Assembly: GCA_013151365.1 (NCBI GenBank) | Contig: JAADIK010000065.1 | Location: 1-33,003, forward strand | Length of the DNA stretch: 33,003 nucleotides | Source: Deltaproteobacteria bacterium | GTDB lineage: Bacteria; Desulfobacterota; Desulfobulbia; Desulfobulbales; Desulfobulbaceae | Reading direction: 5' to 3' | In this document: piece after piece, positions 17,938 through 25,209 of the stretch | Layout of the letters: every line of letters begins with the position of its first letter | How positions within the stretch are numbered: the first letter of the stretch is position 1 | The notes under the pieces: model-generated | What the model was told of the DNA's origin: nothing | What the model saw: only the letters and a program-made list of their open reading frames with translations | Database searches by the model: none | Position numbers and translations under genes: made by a program

Positions 17938-20346
17938 TTAGTGAACCGTAACCGGTTCATCCAGGGCCTTCCTGATTACCGTGGCCAGCCCGGTTCGATC
18001 TATGGGTTTCATGATAAACTCTTTAATACCGATGGCCTTGGCGCTTTGTTCATTGACGGTCTCACTGAAGCCGGTGCAGAGGATAATCGGGATGTCGGCC
18101 CGCTTGGCAAGCAGTTGCCGGGCCAGGCCCAGGCCGGTCATCTTCGGCATGGTCATATCGGTTATCACCAGGTCAAAGGCGTCCGGTTGCCGGGCAAAAA
18201 GCTGCAGGGCCTCCTGGCTGCTGGTCACGCCGGTGACCTGATAGCCGAGACCGGTCAGGATCCGGCTCTCGACATCAACGATGGTCACCTCGTCATCCAC
18301 CACCAGCAGCCTTTCCGTACCATGCGGGGGTTCTGCTTCGACTTTCCGGTCGATATCGATAACCGTGTCTGAATTTTCATACTGCGGGAAATAAATTTTA
18401 AAAGTCGTCCCTTGCCCCGGTTCGCTGTAGACCGAGATATAGCCGCCATGGCTTATGACAATGCCATGCACCACCGACAGGCCCAGGCCGGTACCCTCGC
18501 CTTTTTTCTTGGTGGTGAAATAGGGTTCGAATATTTTTTCGCTGATCTCCGGCGCCATGCCGCAGCCGGTGTCGCTGACTGCCAGTCTCAGGTACCTGCC
18601 CGGCCGCAGGCCCACGAACTGCTCGGCATTCACCTCGTTTATTTCCACCGGCTTCAAGGTTACCCCCAGGACGCCGCCCTGGTCGCGCATGGCATGATAG
18701 GCATTGGTACAAAGATTCATGAGCACCTGGTGAATCTGGGTGGGGTCGGACAACACCGGGCCGCACTTATCATCAATAGCCGTCTTGATCTCAATGGTGG
18801 TCGGCAGCGAGGCGCGCAGCAGTTTGAGCGCCTCCTTGACAATGTACTGCATTCGTAACGGCTTGCACTCCTGCTCGTGCTGCTGGCTGAAGGTGAGAAT
18901 CTGCTTCACGAGCTCCCGGGCGCGTTCGCCGGCCTTGAGCACCTCCAGGATATCGGCCTGCGCCTGCTCCGCCCCCGCGGGGATGTCGGTCAGTGCCAGT
19001 TCGGAATAGCCGAGCAGTGGGGTCAGTATGTTATTAAAATCATGGGCGATGCCGCCGGCCAGGGTGCCGACGGCTTCCATCTTCTGGGCCTGGCGCAGCT
19101 GGCGCTCAATCTTTTTCTGGTCGGTGATGTCTTTGGCAGTGTGAACGACGCCGGTTACCTTGCCGTTCTTGTCGATAATCGGCGCGATGGTGACTAAGAA
19201 AAATTTCTTGAGGCCGGCATATTCAAGGTCTGCGGTAGATGGCATGACATCATGAATGGCCTTTTCCGCCGGACAGTCCGGGCATGGTTCCGAAACGTCC
19301 CTGAATACCTTGTAACAATGCCGGCTTATGATTTTTTCCTGGCTTGTGTCTAAAATTTTGCAGGTCGCCTCGTTGACCTGTAGAATTCTATAATCTTTGT
19401 CTTGCAGGATCACGATATCCGGGATGGCATCAAAGGTTCTCTGCCAGTTGTCCCGCGTCTGCCGGATTGTCTCTTCGGCATTTTTTTGCTCCGTAATGTC
19501 GTGGATGATACCGACATTGCCTCTGACCTTGCCTTGCTCATCCAGCAGCTTCATAATCGCCATCCGGCCGAGAAACGTTTCGCCGTTTTTTCGTTTGAAC
19601 ATGGTTTCCAGCATTAATCCCGCCGTCGGTTCTTTTTTAAAGAAAATTTTTCGGCCCGTCTCTTCGAATCCCTCCTTCGTGGCATAGATCAGCGCGATCT
19701 GCCGGTCCATGATCTCGTCAAGCTCGTAGCCGAACACGTCACGCATGGCCGGCTGGTTGACGTTGACGATGCGGCGCTCGAGATCGGTCATGATAATGAC
19801 GTCGCGAATACTGTTAAAGAGATTCTGGAAAGAGCGCTCGCTATCCTCTATTTTGGCCTTGGTCTGCTCCAGTTCCCGCACCTTGTCCAGTAGTTTCCTG
19901 GCCAGGCCCGCATCATACATCCGGAACAGTTCCACCGGGTCCGCCACCGGTTCGTCCGGCACCGGCAGTTGGTCATGCTGGGCCTCTTGCACCACCTCGT
20001 CGACGATTCGCAGGAAATCATCCGTTTCCATCGGCTTGAGGATATACCTTGAAGCGCCCAGGCCGATGGCCAGCCGCTCGTCTTCAATGTCGGTATAGGT
20101 GGCGGTGTAAAAAACAAAAGGAATTTTGTTCAGCTCCTGGTCGTGCTTCACCTCGAAGCAGAGCTTGTAACCGTCCATGACCGGCATGAGGATGTCGGAG
20201 ACGATCAACTCCGGCTTCGAGGCCCGGGCCTTGCAGAGGGCATCCGCACCATGTATGGCTTCCTCGACCTGGTGCCCCGCGCCTTCCAGGTTTTTCCTGA
20301 GAATCAGCCGCGAATCCCGGTCGTCGTCAATGATAAGAATTTTCAT
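17938..20346 (-). CDS. Hybrid histidine kinase REC-PAS-PAS-HisKA-HATPase-REC
   Basis: This is an 802-residue, apparently cytoplasmic hybrid kinase with no membrane segment. An N-terminal receiver (Asp51 in [13 protein letters not shown], Lys104 in ILKPME) is followed by a short coiled coil, PAS1 (about 172-290) and PAS2 (about 302-415). PAS2 carries a cysteine motif HCYKVF...EPCPDCP (Cys344, 355, 358). The HisKA domain has His435 ([11 protein letters not shown]), the ATPase domain [19 protein letters not shown] and [13 protein letters not shown], and the C-terminal receiver Asp730 ([12 protein letters not shown]). The N-terminal receiver suggests input from another kinase in the same cluster. 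ATG 20346 has a good AAGGAG. It lies 167 bp after the response regulator gene, a gap holding repeat copy 4. Confidence 0.93.
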   Translation of the reverse strand: MKILIIDDDRDSRLILRKNLEGAGHQVEEAIHGADALCKARASKPELIVSDILMPVMDGYKLCFEVKHDQELNKIPFVFYTATYTDIEDERLAIGLGASRYILKPMETDDFLRIVDEVVQEAQHDQLPVPDEPVADPVELFRMYDAGLARKLLDKVRELEQTKAKIEDSERSFQNLFNSIRDVIIMTDLERRIVNVNQPAMRDVFGYELDEIMDRQIALIYATKEGFEETGRKIFFKKEPTAGLMLETMFKRKNGETFLGRMAIMKLLDEQGKVRGNVGIIHDITEQKNAEETIRQTRDNWQRTFDAIPDIVILQDKDYRILQVNEATCKILDTSQEKIISRHCYKVFRDVSEPCPDCPAEKAIHDVMPSTADLEYAGLKKFFLVTIAPIIDKNGKVTGVVHTAKDITDQKKIERQLRQAQKMEAVGTLAGGIAHDFNNILTPLLGYSELALTDIPAGAEQAQADILEVLKAGERARELVKQILTFSQQHEQECKPLRMQYIVKEALKLLRASLPTTIEIKTAIDDKCGPVLSDPTQIHQVLMNLCTNAYHAMRDQGGVLGVTLKPVEINEVNAEQFVGLRPGRYLRLAVSDTGCGMAPEISEKIFEPYFTTKKKGEGTGLGLSVVHGIVISHGGYISVYSEPGQGTTFKIYFPQYENSDTVIDIDRKVEAEPPHGTERLLVVDDEVTIVDVESRILTGLGYQVTGVTSSQEALQLFARQPDAFDLVITDMTMPKMTGLGLARQLLAKRADIPIILCTGFSETVNEQSAKAIGIKEFIMKPIDRTGLATVIRKALDEPVTVH

Positions 20347-20450
20347 TTATGTAACTCCTTTTTCAAAGGCGCCCAGGCGCATAGTAACGCTATAACTGAA
20401 GCCGTAACACCGCCGGAACGCCAAAAGACGAGCAAGGTGCGTCAGTTGGT

Positions 20451-20524
20451 GCTTGACATGACACAAGATAATCAACCTCGTTGCCGCCTTGCATCCGCAC
20501 CGTTCTCGAACGCTCACGGATTCA
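20451..20524. repeat. Dispersed palindrome-cored repeat, copy 4
   Basis: It reads GCTTGACATGACACAAGATAATC, then GTTGCCGCCTTGCATCCGCAC, then the core CGTTCTCGAACGCTCACGGATTCA. It matches copy 1 closely, with a diverged outer end. It overlaps the last codons of the response regulator gene, whose stop TGA (20514-20516) lies inside the core. Confidence 0.8.
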
Positions 20525-20882
20525 TGAGTATTTCCCGGATCTGCTCCATGACCATCACCGGGTCGATGGGTTTTTCAATATAACCGTTGCAGCCGGCGGC
20601 AAGCAGCTTCTCCCGGTCGCCGCTCATGGCGTATGAGGTCATGGCGATGATCGGTACCTTGCCGTCGGCCTTTGAACGGCGAATGGCTTGCAGCACCTCG
20701 GTGCCGTTGATATCCGGCAGCTGGATGTCAAGGATTATGAAATCAGGCAGTTCGCTTTCCGCAAGCGCGATGCCCTTGCGGCCATTTTCGGCGCCAATGG
20801 TTTCTACGCCATTCTTGTTCAGGATGAAGCGGATCAACTCCATGTTGTCCGGCGTATCCTCGATAATCAGTGCTTTTGGCAT
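20514..20882 (-). CDS. Single-domain response regulator (CheY/DivK-like)
   Basis: This 122-residue stand-alone receiver has the acidic pocket IIEDTPDN, phosphoacceptor Asp52 (FIILDIQLPDINGTEVL), MTSYAM for the switch Thr/Ser and the conserved lysine in YIEKPID. It has no output domain, so it probably passes phosphate on or binds a partner protein. It lies between two kinase genes, 60 bp after the upstream one. AGGGGA precedes ATG 20882. Its last residues MNP and its stop codon are encoded by a dispersed repeat, so insertion of that repeat may have set the present C-terminus. Confidence 0.93.
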   Translation of the reverse strand: MPKALIIEDTPDNMELIRFILNKNGVETIGAENGRKGIALAESELPDFIILDIQLPDINGTEVLQAIRRSKADGKVPIIAMTSYAMSGDREKLLAAGCNGYIEKPIDPVMVMEQIREILMNP

Positions 20883-20942
20883 TATTCTTTCCCCTAGGCA
20901 TTGATTTTTTTTTGATAACTCAAACTTTGTATCTATCCGGAT

Positions 20943-23327
20943 TCAGGTCAAAATAACCGGTACCCTCAAGGTAAACACGCTTCCTGCTCCCTCCCGGCTT
21001 TCCGCCCACACCTCGCCGCCCAGAACCTCGGTTGCCAGCTTCTTGGTCAGATACAATCCCAGGCCGGTGCCGGGCGTTGTGATTTTCTGCCGCGACTCAA
21101 GCCGCACAAACGACTGAAACAGCCGGGGCATGTCCTCCGCACTGATGCCGCAGCCGGTGTCGGCCACGGAGATCTCCACAGAATCCCCCGCTATCTCACC
21201 CCTTCCTTCGCTCCGTGCCTCCGTCCCTCCGCCCTTGGGCTGCTTTACCGCCACCGTCACCGTCCCCCCGGCCGTAAACTTTATCGCATTGCTCAGAAGA
21301 TTGAGCAGGCACTGCAAGAGCCGCCGCCGATCACTCTTCATCAGGATGGGGGGTTCCGGGACCGTTTTCCTCAATTCGAGACCTTTGCCGGCGAGCTGGA
21401 CCTTCAGGCTGTCACAGGCCTCATCGATGACCTCGTCAAGGAGAAATTCCCCGGCATAGGGTACGATTTTGCCGGACTCGATCTTGGCGATGTCGATGAC
21501 GTCATTGATGAGCAACAACAAATGCTTGCCTGCCCGGAAGACCCGCTCCAGTTGGTCGCGCTGCTCATTGTTGAGTTCGCCGGTCATACCCTGGAGGATG
21601 ATGCCGGTAAAACCGATAATGGAGTTGAGCGGCGTCCGCAACTCGTGACTCATGGAGGCAATGAACATGGCTTTCAACCGGTCAAGCTCCTGCAGTTTTT
21701 CGTTGGCGCTGTTCAGGTCCGCCACCAGGTGCAGCAGGTCCCGCCGCGCCTGATCGAGATCGGCGGTGCGCTCCCGCACCTTGTCTTCGAGGGTGAGTGC
21801 CAGTTGAATACTTGCTGCGTAAAGCTGTGCGTTGTCAATGGCCATGGCGATCTGGGCGGAGACCGTTTCGAGCAGTTGCAGGCTTTGCGCCGACGGCTTT
21901 TTGTCAGCCCGGCTAAAGACACAGAGAACCCCCATGCAGCGCTCGACGCTGATCAGGGGAAAGGCGGCGTGAAAGTGGATGTTTTCGCCGCAGGTTGTCT
22001 CCCGGGGTGAGAATTCCAGCACCGCCTCACGGTCGGCCAGGATCAGGGGCTTATGGTTCAGGGCGCACTCGCCGCACAGGCAGTCGCCGATCCTGGCGGC
22101 ATGGTCGGGCAAGTCCCCGATTGCTGCGGAGGTTGCCCGGTGGGCGGCAATCCGCAGCGTCCGGTCCGGGCTGACGGTATAGATGACGCCGCCTTCCAGG
22201 CCGGTAATCCGCAAGGCCTCGTCGATGACCTTGCCGAGCATCTCTTTCGTCTCCATGGTGCTTGCGCAGGCCATGATAATGCCGTTGACGGCCCGCAGTT
22301 TTTCATTGATTCTTTTGTTTTCGTCCTCGGCCTTTTTACGCTCCGCAAGCTCTTGCCGCAACTCCGCGGTCTTTCGCCGGACCTGTTTCTTCAGGGCGCT
22401 GTTCCAGATCACAAATCCCGAAACAAGGAGAAGCACAAAACCTATAAAGGACGCCAGGTACTTGAAAACCGTGCGCAAGGCAATATGGAGCGTATGTTCC
22501 GGGCCGATCCAGCGTTGGCTGAGCTCCGCCTTTTCACCGTCACTGATTGATGCCAGCGCCTTGTCCAGGATCACGGCCAGCTCGGGCCAGTCTTTGCGGA
22601 CGGCGATGCTTTCCGTGAAGTGGTCCCGATCGAAGACGGCGGTGAATTTCAGGTTGGCGAGTTGATACTTCGTTTTCAGATAGTGGCCGGCCCCGAGAAA
22701 GGTGATGGCCGCGTCGGCCTTGCCCACGGCAACGGCATTCAGGCCGTCGAGCATGGTGGCGACGTAGTAGGGTTTGACCGAGGGATATCGTCTCAGGAGT
22801 GATTTGACATACTGGTACTTTTCGACCATGGCGACACTCTTGCCTGCCAGGTCCCCGGGCCGGTTGATGTTCGTCGTTTTCTGCCGGGTCATGATCACCA
22901 GCGACTTGAATATGTAGGGCCGGGTAAAGGCGAACCATTTCTCGCGTTGCGGTTGTCGGCCCATGGTGGCGACCACGTCGACCTCGCGCCTCTTGGCGGC
23001 CGCGTAGAGATTTTTCCAAACTTTGGGCAAGGGCTTGATGGTGACGCCGATCCGATGGGCCAGGATCTGCATTATATCCACTGCCAGCCCCTCGCAATCC
23101 CCCGTATCATCCAAAAAACTATAGGGCGGGAAAGCGCTGTCAAAGCCCACCCGGATGGTTTTGTGGGCCGCCAGCCAGGTCTTTTCCCCGGCCGTAAGGT
23201 GTAATGAAGGCGGCGGGTCTATAATGTCCGTATCGATGGTCGCCGGCGTGGTGACCGCCGGGCCGGCGAAAAACATGACCATCAGGCTGATCAGGATGCC
23301 GGGATATTTACCAAACGGCTCGGTCAT
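20943..23327 (-). CDS. Sensor histidine kinase: periplasmic SBP_bac_3 domain-TM-GAF-HisKA-HATPase
   Basis: This is a 794-residue membrane kinase. A signal or anchor sequence (ILISLMVMFFAGPAV) leads to a periplasmic family-3 solute-binding domain (about 45-275: IRVGFDSAFPPYSFLDDTGDCEGLAVDIMQILA, RPYIF, VGKADAAITF), as in BvgS/EvgS. One transmembrane helix (about 289-308, LASFIGFVLLLVSGFVIW) is followed by a coiled coil, a GAF domain (about 350-505) and a second coiled coil. HisKA His561 (MSHELRTPLNSIIGF) and an ATPase domain (NLLSNAIKFT, VADTGCGIS, GTGLGLYLTKKL) complete it. The ligand is probably an amino acid or similar small solute (inference). It lacks its own receiver, so the adjacent response regulator and hybrid kinase are likely partners. 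ATG 23327 follows GGTGG. Confidence 0.94.
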   Translation of the reverse strand: MTEPFGKYPGILISLMVMFFAGPAVTTPATIDTDIIDPPPSLHLTAGEKTWLAAHKTIRVGFDSAFPPYSFLDDTGDCEGLAVDIMQILAHRIGVTIKPLPKVWKNLYAAAKRREVDVVATMGRQPQREKWFAFTRPYIFKSLVIMTRQKTTNINRPGDLAGKSVAMVEKYQYVKSLLRRYPSVKPYYVATMLDGLNAVAVGKADAAITFLGAGHYLKTKYQLANLKFTAVFDRDHFTESIAVRKDWPELAVILDKALASISDGEKAELSQRWIGPEHTLHIALRTVFKYLASFIGFVLLLVSGFVIWNSALKKQVRRKTAELRQELAERKKAEDENKRINEKLRAVNGIIMACASTMETKEMLGKVIDEALRITGLEGGVIYTVSPDRTLRIAAHRATSAAIGDLPDHAARIGDCLCGECALNHKPLILADREAVLEFSPRETTCGENIHFHAAFPLISVERCMGVLCVFSRADKKPSAQSLQLLETVSAQIAMAIDNAQLYAASIQLALTLEDKVRERTADLDQARRDLLHLVADLNSANEKLQELDRLKAMFIASMSHELRTPLNSIIGFTGIILQGMTGELNNEQRDQLERVFRAGKHLLLLINDVIDIAKIESGKIVPYAGEFLLDEVIDEACDSLKVQLAGKGLELRKTVPEPPILMKSDRRRLLQCLLNLLSNAIKFTAGGTVTVAVKQPKGGGTEARSEGRGEIAGDSVEISVADTGCGISAEDMPRLFQSFVRLESRQKITTPGTGLGLYLTKKLATEVLGGEVWAESREGAGSVFTLRVPVILT

Positions 23328-23626
23328 GACTTGCCACCCATACCTTTCAATTTTTCCTTCAGTTCCCGCCGCCGCGGCTCCCGGTTGACGAAATTCCCTG
23401 GTTCGTATTGTCCGGAAACGAGGTTCTTTGTTTGAGAGCAGGTCTTTGCAGACTCCGAGGCAGGCGAAAAAAATAGACGCCGGCCGGATATTACGAGGAT
23501 TGTTGTTTGAGTATAATGAGGTAAGTGAGCTTGCCAGGCCCCGGGTATCGGGGAAAGATACCGTTCCTGGACGGACACAAGTCAGGGTTTCTGTAACATT
23601 ATTGGATTTTTTTTAACCCTGTTTTT

Positions 23627-23655
23627 ATTACACTCTTCAGGTGGACAGAAGTCAA
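23627..23655 (-). promoter_or_regulatory. Sigma70-type promoter upstream of the sensor-kinase cluster
   Basis: On the minus strand, TTGACT (23655-23650) and TGTAAT (23632-23627) are separated by exactly 17 bases, close to consensus. Transcription would begin near 23620, giving a leader of roughly 290 nt before the kinase ATG. The leader contains a small hairpin GGTATC-loop-GATACC (23544-23562). A weak in-frame GTG-started frame in the leader (23578-23324) ends in a 4-bp overlap with the kinase but is not convincing as a gene. Confidence 0.55.
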
Positions 23656-24060
23656 GGGACGATATTGTAAATATTTAGCCGCGCTCCATCTCCGGGCGCA
23701 GAGGACGCCGCCCGTCTCCTACTGTGGATTCACCGGCCTGCTTGTAAAAAATATGCAGCCTGTCCGAATGGTTACAAAATATTTAATGATCGATTCAACG
23801 GCACGATTATGCCCTCCGGGTCACATGATACTTGCAATCCCGTTGGGGGTGACTTAAGCTTTGTCTGTCGTTCATGAAACCGCTTTTTTCGGTAACACCT
23901 CACAGGGGTTAAATAGATTTTGTTTTAATGTCATTTGAAAGATACAAGGTGTAAGCCATCACAGGTGCCCCGGATTTGCGTATCTCGGTAATGAGGATCA
24001 GTTGAACAATAAATCGGTTGGCGGATAAACCGGCGACAGGCGGTTTGCAAAAGGAAAATC
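23656..24060. other. Intergenic region upstream of the VKOR gene
   Basis: These roughly 400 bp are AT-richer than the surroundings and show no gene, tRNA or known riboswitch that I can recognise. The region must include the VKOR promoter. AT-rich blocks near 23735-23790 and 23905-23945 are candidates, without a clear -35/-10 pair. The ribosome-binding site AAAAGGAAAATC sits just before the VKOR ATG. Confidence 0.5.
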
Positions 24061-24996
24061 ATGAACGGCAATGCCAGAAAAATCAGCTATCTCAGTTTTG
24101 CAGCCAGCCTGATCATCGCCATCCAGATGATCATTATCCTGTTCAGGGGCCAGGCGGCCTGTCTGAACGAGGGCTGCCGGATCATCGAGAACCTCACCGC
24201 CATCCCGCCGCTTTATTTCAATTTGCTGGGCTTTATCTATTTCCAGGTCATCTTCTGGACGATTTTTATGCTGCGCAACAGACACGCCGGGTCGATAGAC
24301 TGGCTCAGGGTGCTGCTTATAGCCGGGCTGGGCGCCGAGGGCGTCCTGCTCGCCTATCAGATTTTCGTCGCGCAGACGCTGTGTTCATATTGTCTCATTA
24401 TCTTTGCCATTGTCCTGGTTCTCAACCTCATGGCCGGCCGGCAGCAGTCGGTCGCCGGTCTGTCGGTGCTGGCCGGTATTCTCCTTATCTTTTCACTGCT
24501 CGGCTTCGGCCCGTCCCTGCTGCTCTCTTTAAGAAATCAAACCTTGAGCGCCGGCACCTATGGCACCAGGACCTGCTCCAATCCTGCCAAAAAAGTGTAT
24601 CTTTTCTTTTCCGCGACCTGTCCCCACTGCCGGAAGGTGCTCGCTGCCCTGGAGAACTGCAACAGCTGCGACTTTTACTTCAACCCCGTCGGCAGATTAA
24701 AAAACATGGAGCTTGCCGGTGTCAAAAAGTCACCCTCTTATTCACCGGAAGTCAACCGTCTCATGCTCTCTCTCCTGGGCATCAAGGGCGTTCCTGTCCT
24801 GCTGGCCAGGGACCCGTCCGGTCTCTCCATAATCAGGGGCGACGAGAGGATTATCAGCTATATCAAGCAGTCATGTTATCAGGAGGCCCCCCTGCCGTAT
24901 CTTGGTCCCAACGCCGTTCAGGATAAGAACATGTCGATATACGGGGAAGAAGGCGAGTGCTCCATGACCGTTGACTGCGAGCATGGGGCAAAGTAG
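24061..24996 (+). CDS. Vitamin K epoxide reductase (VKOR) family protein fused to a thioredoxin-like domain
   Basis: This is a 311-residue inner-membrane oxidoreductase that would generate disulfides, with electrons passing to quinone. The VKOR part has four or five hydrophobic helices (about residues 10-28, 50-70, 83-103, 105-125, 132-158), a periplasmic-loop cysteine pair Cys34/Cys39 (ACLNEGC) and the active-site CSYC (Cys108, Cys111). A thioredoxin-like domain follows with CPHC (Cys187, Cys190, VYLFFSATCPHCRKVL) and a cis-proline segment GVPVLLARD. Extra cysteines occur at 172, 200 and 203 and in the C-terminal tail GECSMTVDC. Such fusions replace DsbA/DsbB in several bacterial groups. It stands alone, with a good AAGGA ribosome-binding site, and is followed by a 180-bp repeat. 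Confidence 0.9.
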   Translation: MNGNARKISYLSFAASLIIAIQMIIILFRGQAACLNEGCRIIENLTAIPPLYFNLLGFIYFQVIFWTIFMLRNRHAGSIDWLRVLLIAGLGAEGVLLAYQIFVAQTLCSYCLIIFAIVLVLNLMAGRQQSVAGLSVLAGILLIFSLLGFGPSLLLSLRNQTLSAGTYGTRTCSNPAKKVYLFFSATCPHCRKVLAALENCNSCDFYFNPVGRLKNMELAGVKKSPSYSPEVNRLMLSLLGIKGVPVLLARDPSGLSIIRGDERIISYIKQSCYQEAPLPYLGPNAVQDKNMSIYGEEGECSMTVDCEHGAK

Positions 24997-25011
24997 AGCG
25001 TTGGCCGTTTC

Positions 25012-25195
25012 AGTGCCTTGCTCCTGAATTCCTGTCATAAAAAAACAAGAAAATTGATCATGTTTTATAAGCCAGTAGGTTATTTAGGCTGAAGGCTATT
25101 AGCGCTACCCCCTAACAGCCTAACAGCCTAACAGCCTACAGCCTGTAAACAGATACGCTGGAAGTTGATTTGGGGTGTGGGTATCGCCCGCCTTG
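25012..25195. repeat. About 180-bp dispersed repeat, copy X
   Basis: This segment matches the reverse complement of 32583-32763 over nearly its full length. Shared blocks include CCTGAATTCCTGTCAT with the following A-run, AAAATTGATCATGTTTTAT, AGATACGCTGGAAGTTGATT and ATCGCCCGCC. The middle, rich in AGCCTA/GGCTGT units, is more divergent. It fills the space between the VKOR stop and the 3' end of the primase-helicase-like gene. Confidence 0.85.
25111..25141. repeat. Short tandem CCTAACAG repeat inside copy X
   Basis: Three exact 8-bp units CCTAACAG (25111-25134) are followed by a 7-bp variant CCTACAG (25135-25141) and CCTGTAAACAG. Copy Y has fewer and differently arranged units, so unit number appears to vary between copies. 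Confidence 0.85.
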
Positions 25196-25209
25196 GTAGT
25201 TTCCCCGCG

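Noticed and set aside
23324-23578. An 84-codon GTG-started frame ending in a 4-bp overlap with the sensor kinase
   Set aside because: The overlap looks operon-like, but there is no ribosome-binding site and the composition is unlike the neighbouring genes. Kept only as a note in the promoter entry.
24018-24926. A long overlapping plus-strand frame in the VKOR gene
   Set aside because: The frame starting at 24061 has transmembrane helices, CSYC and CPHC motifs and a ribosome-binding site. The other is an arginine/proline-rich shadow.
25111-25141. CRISPR-like array
   Set aside because: The units are 8 bp, directly adjacent with no spacers, and no cas genes are present.
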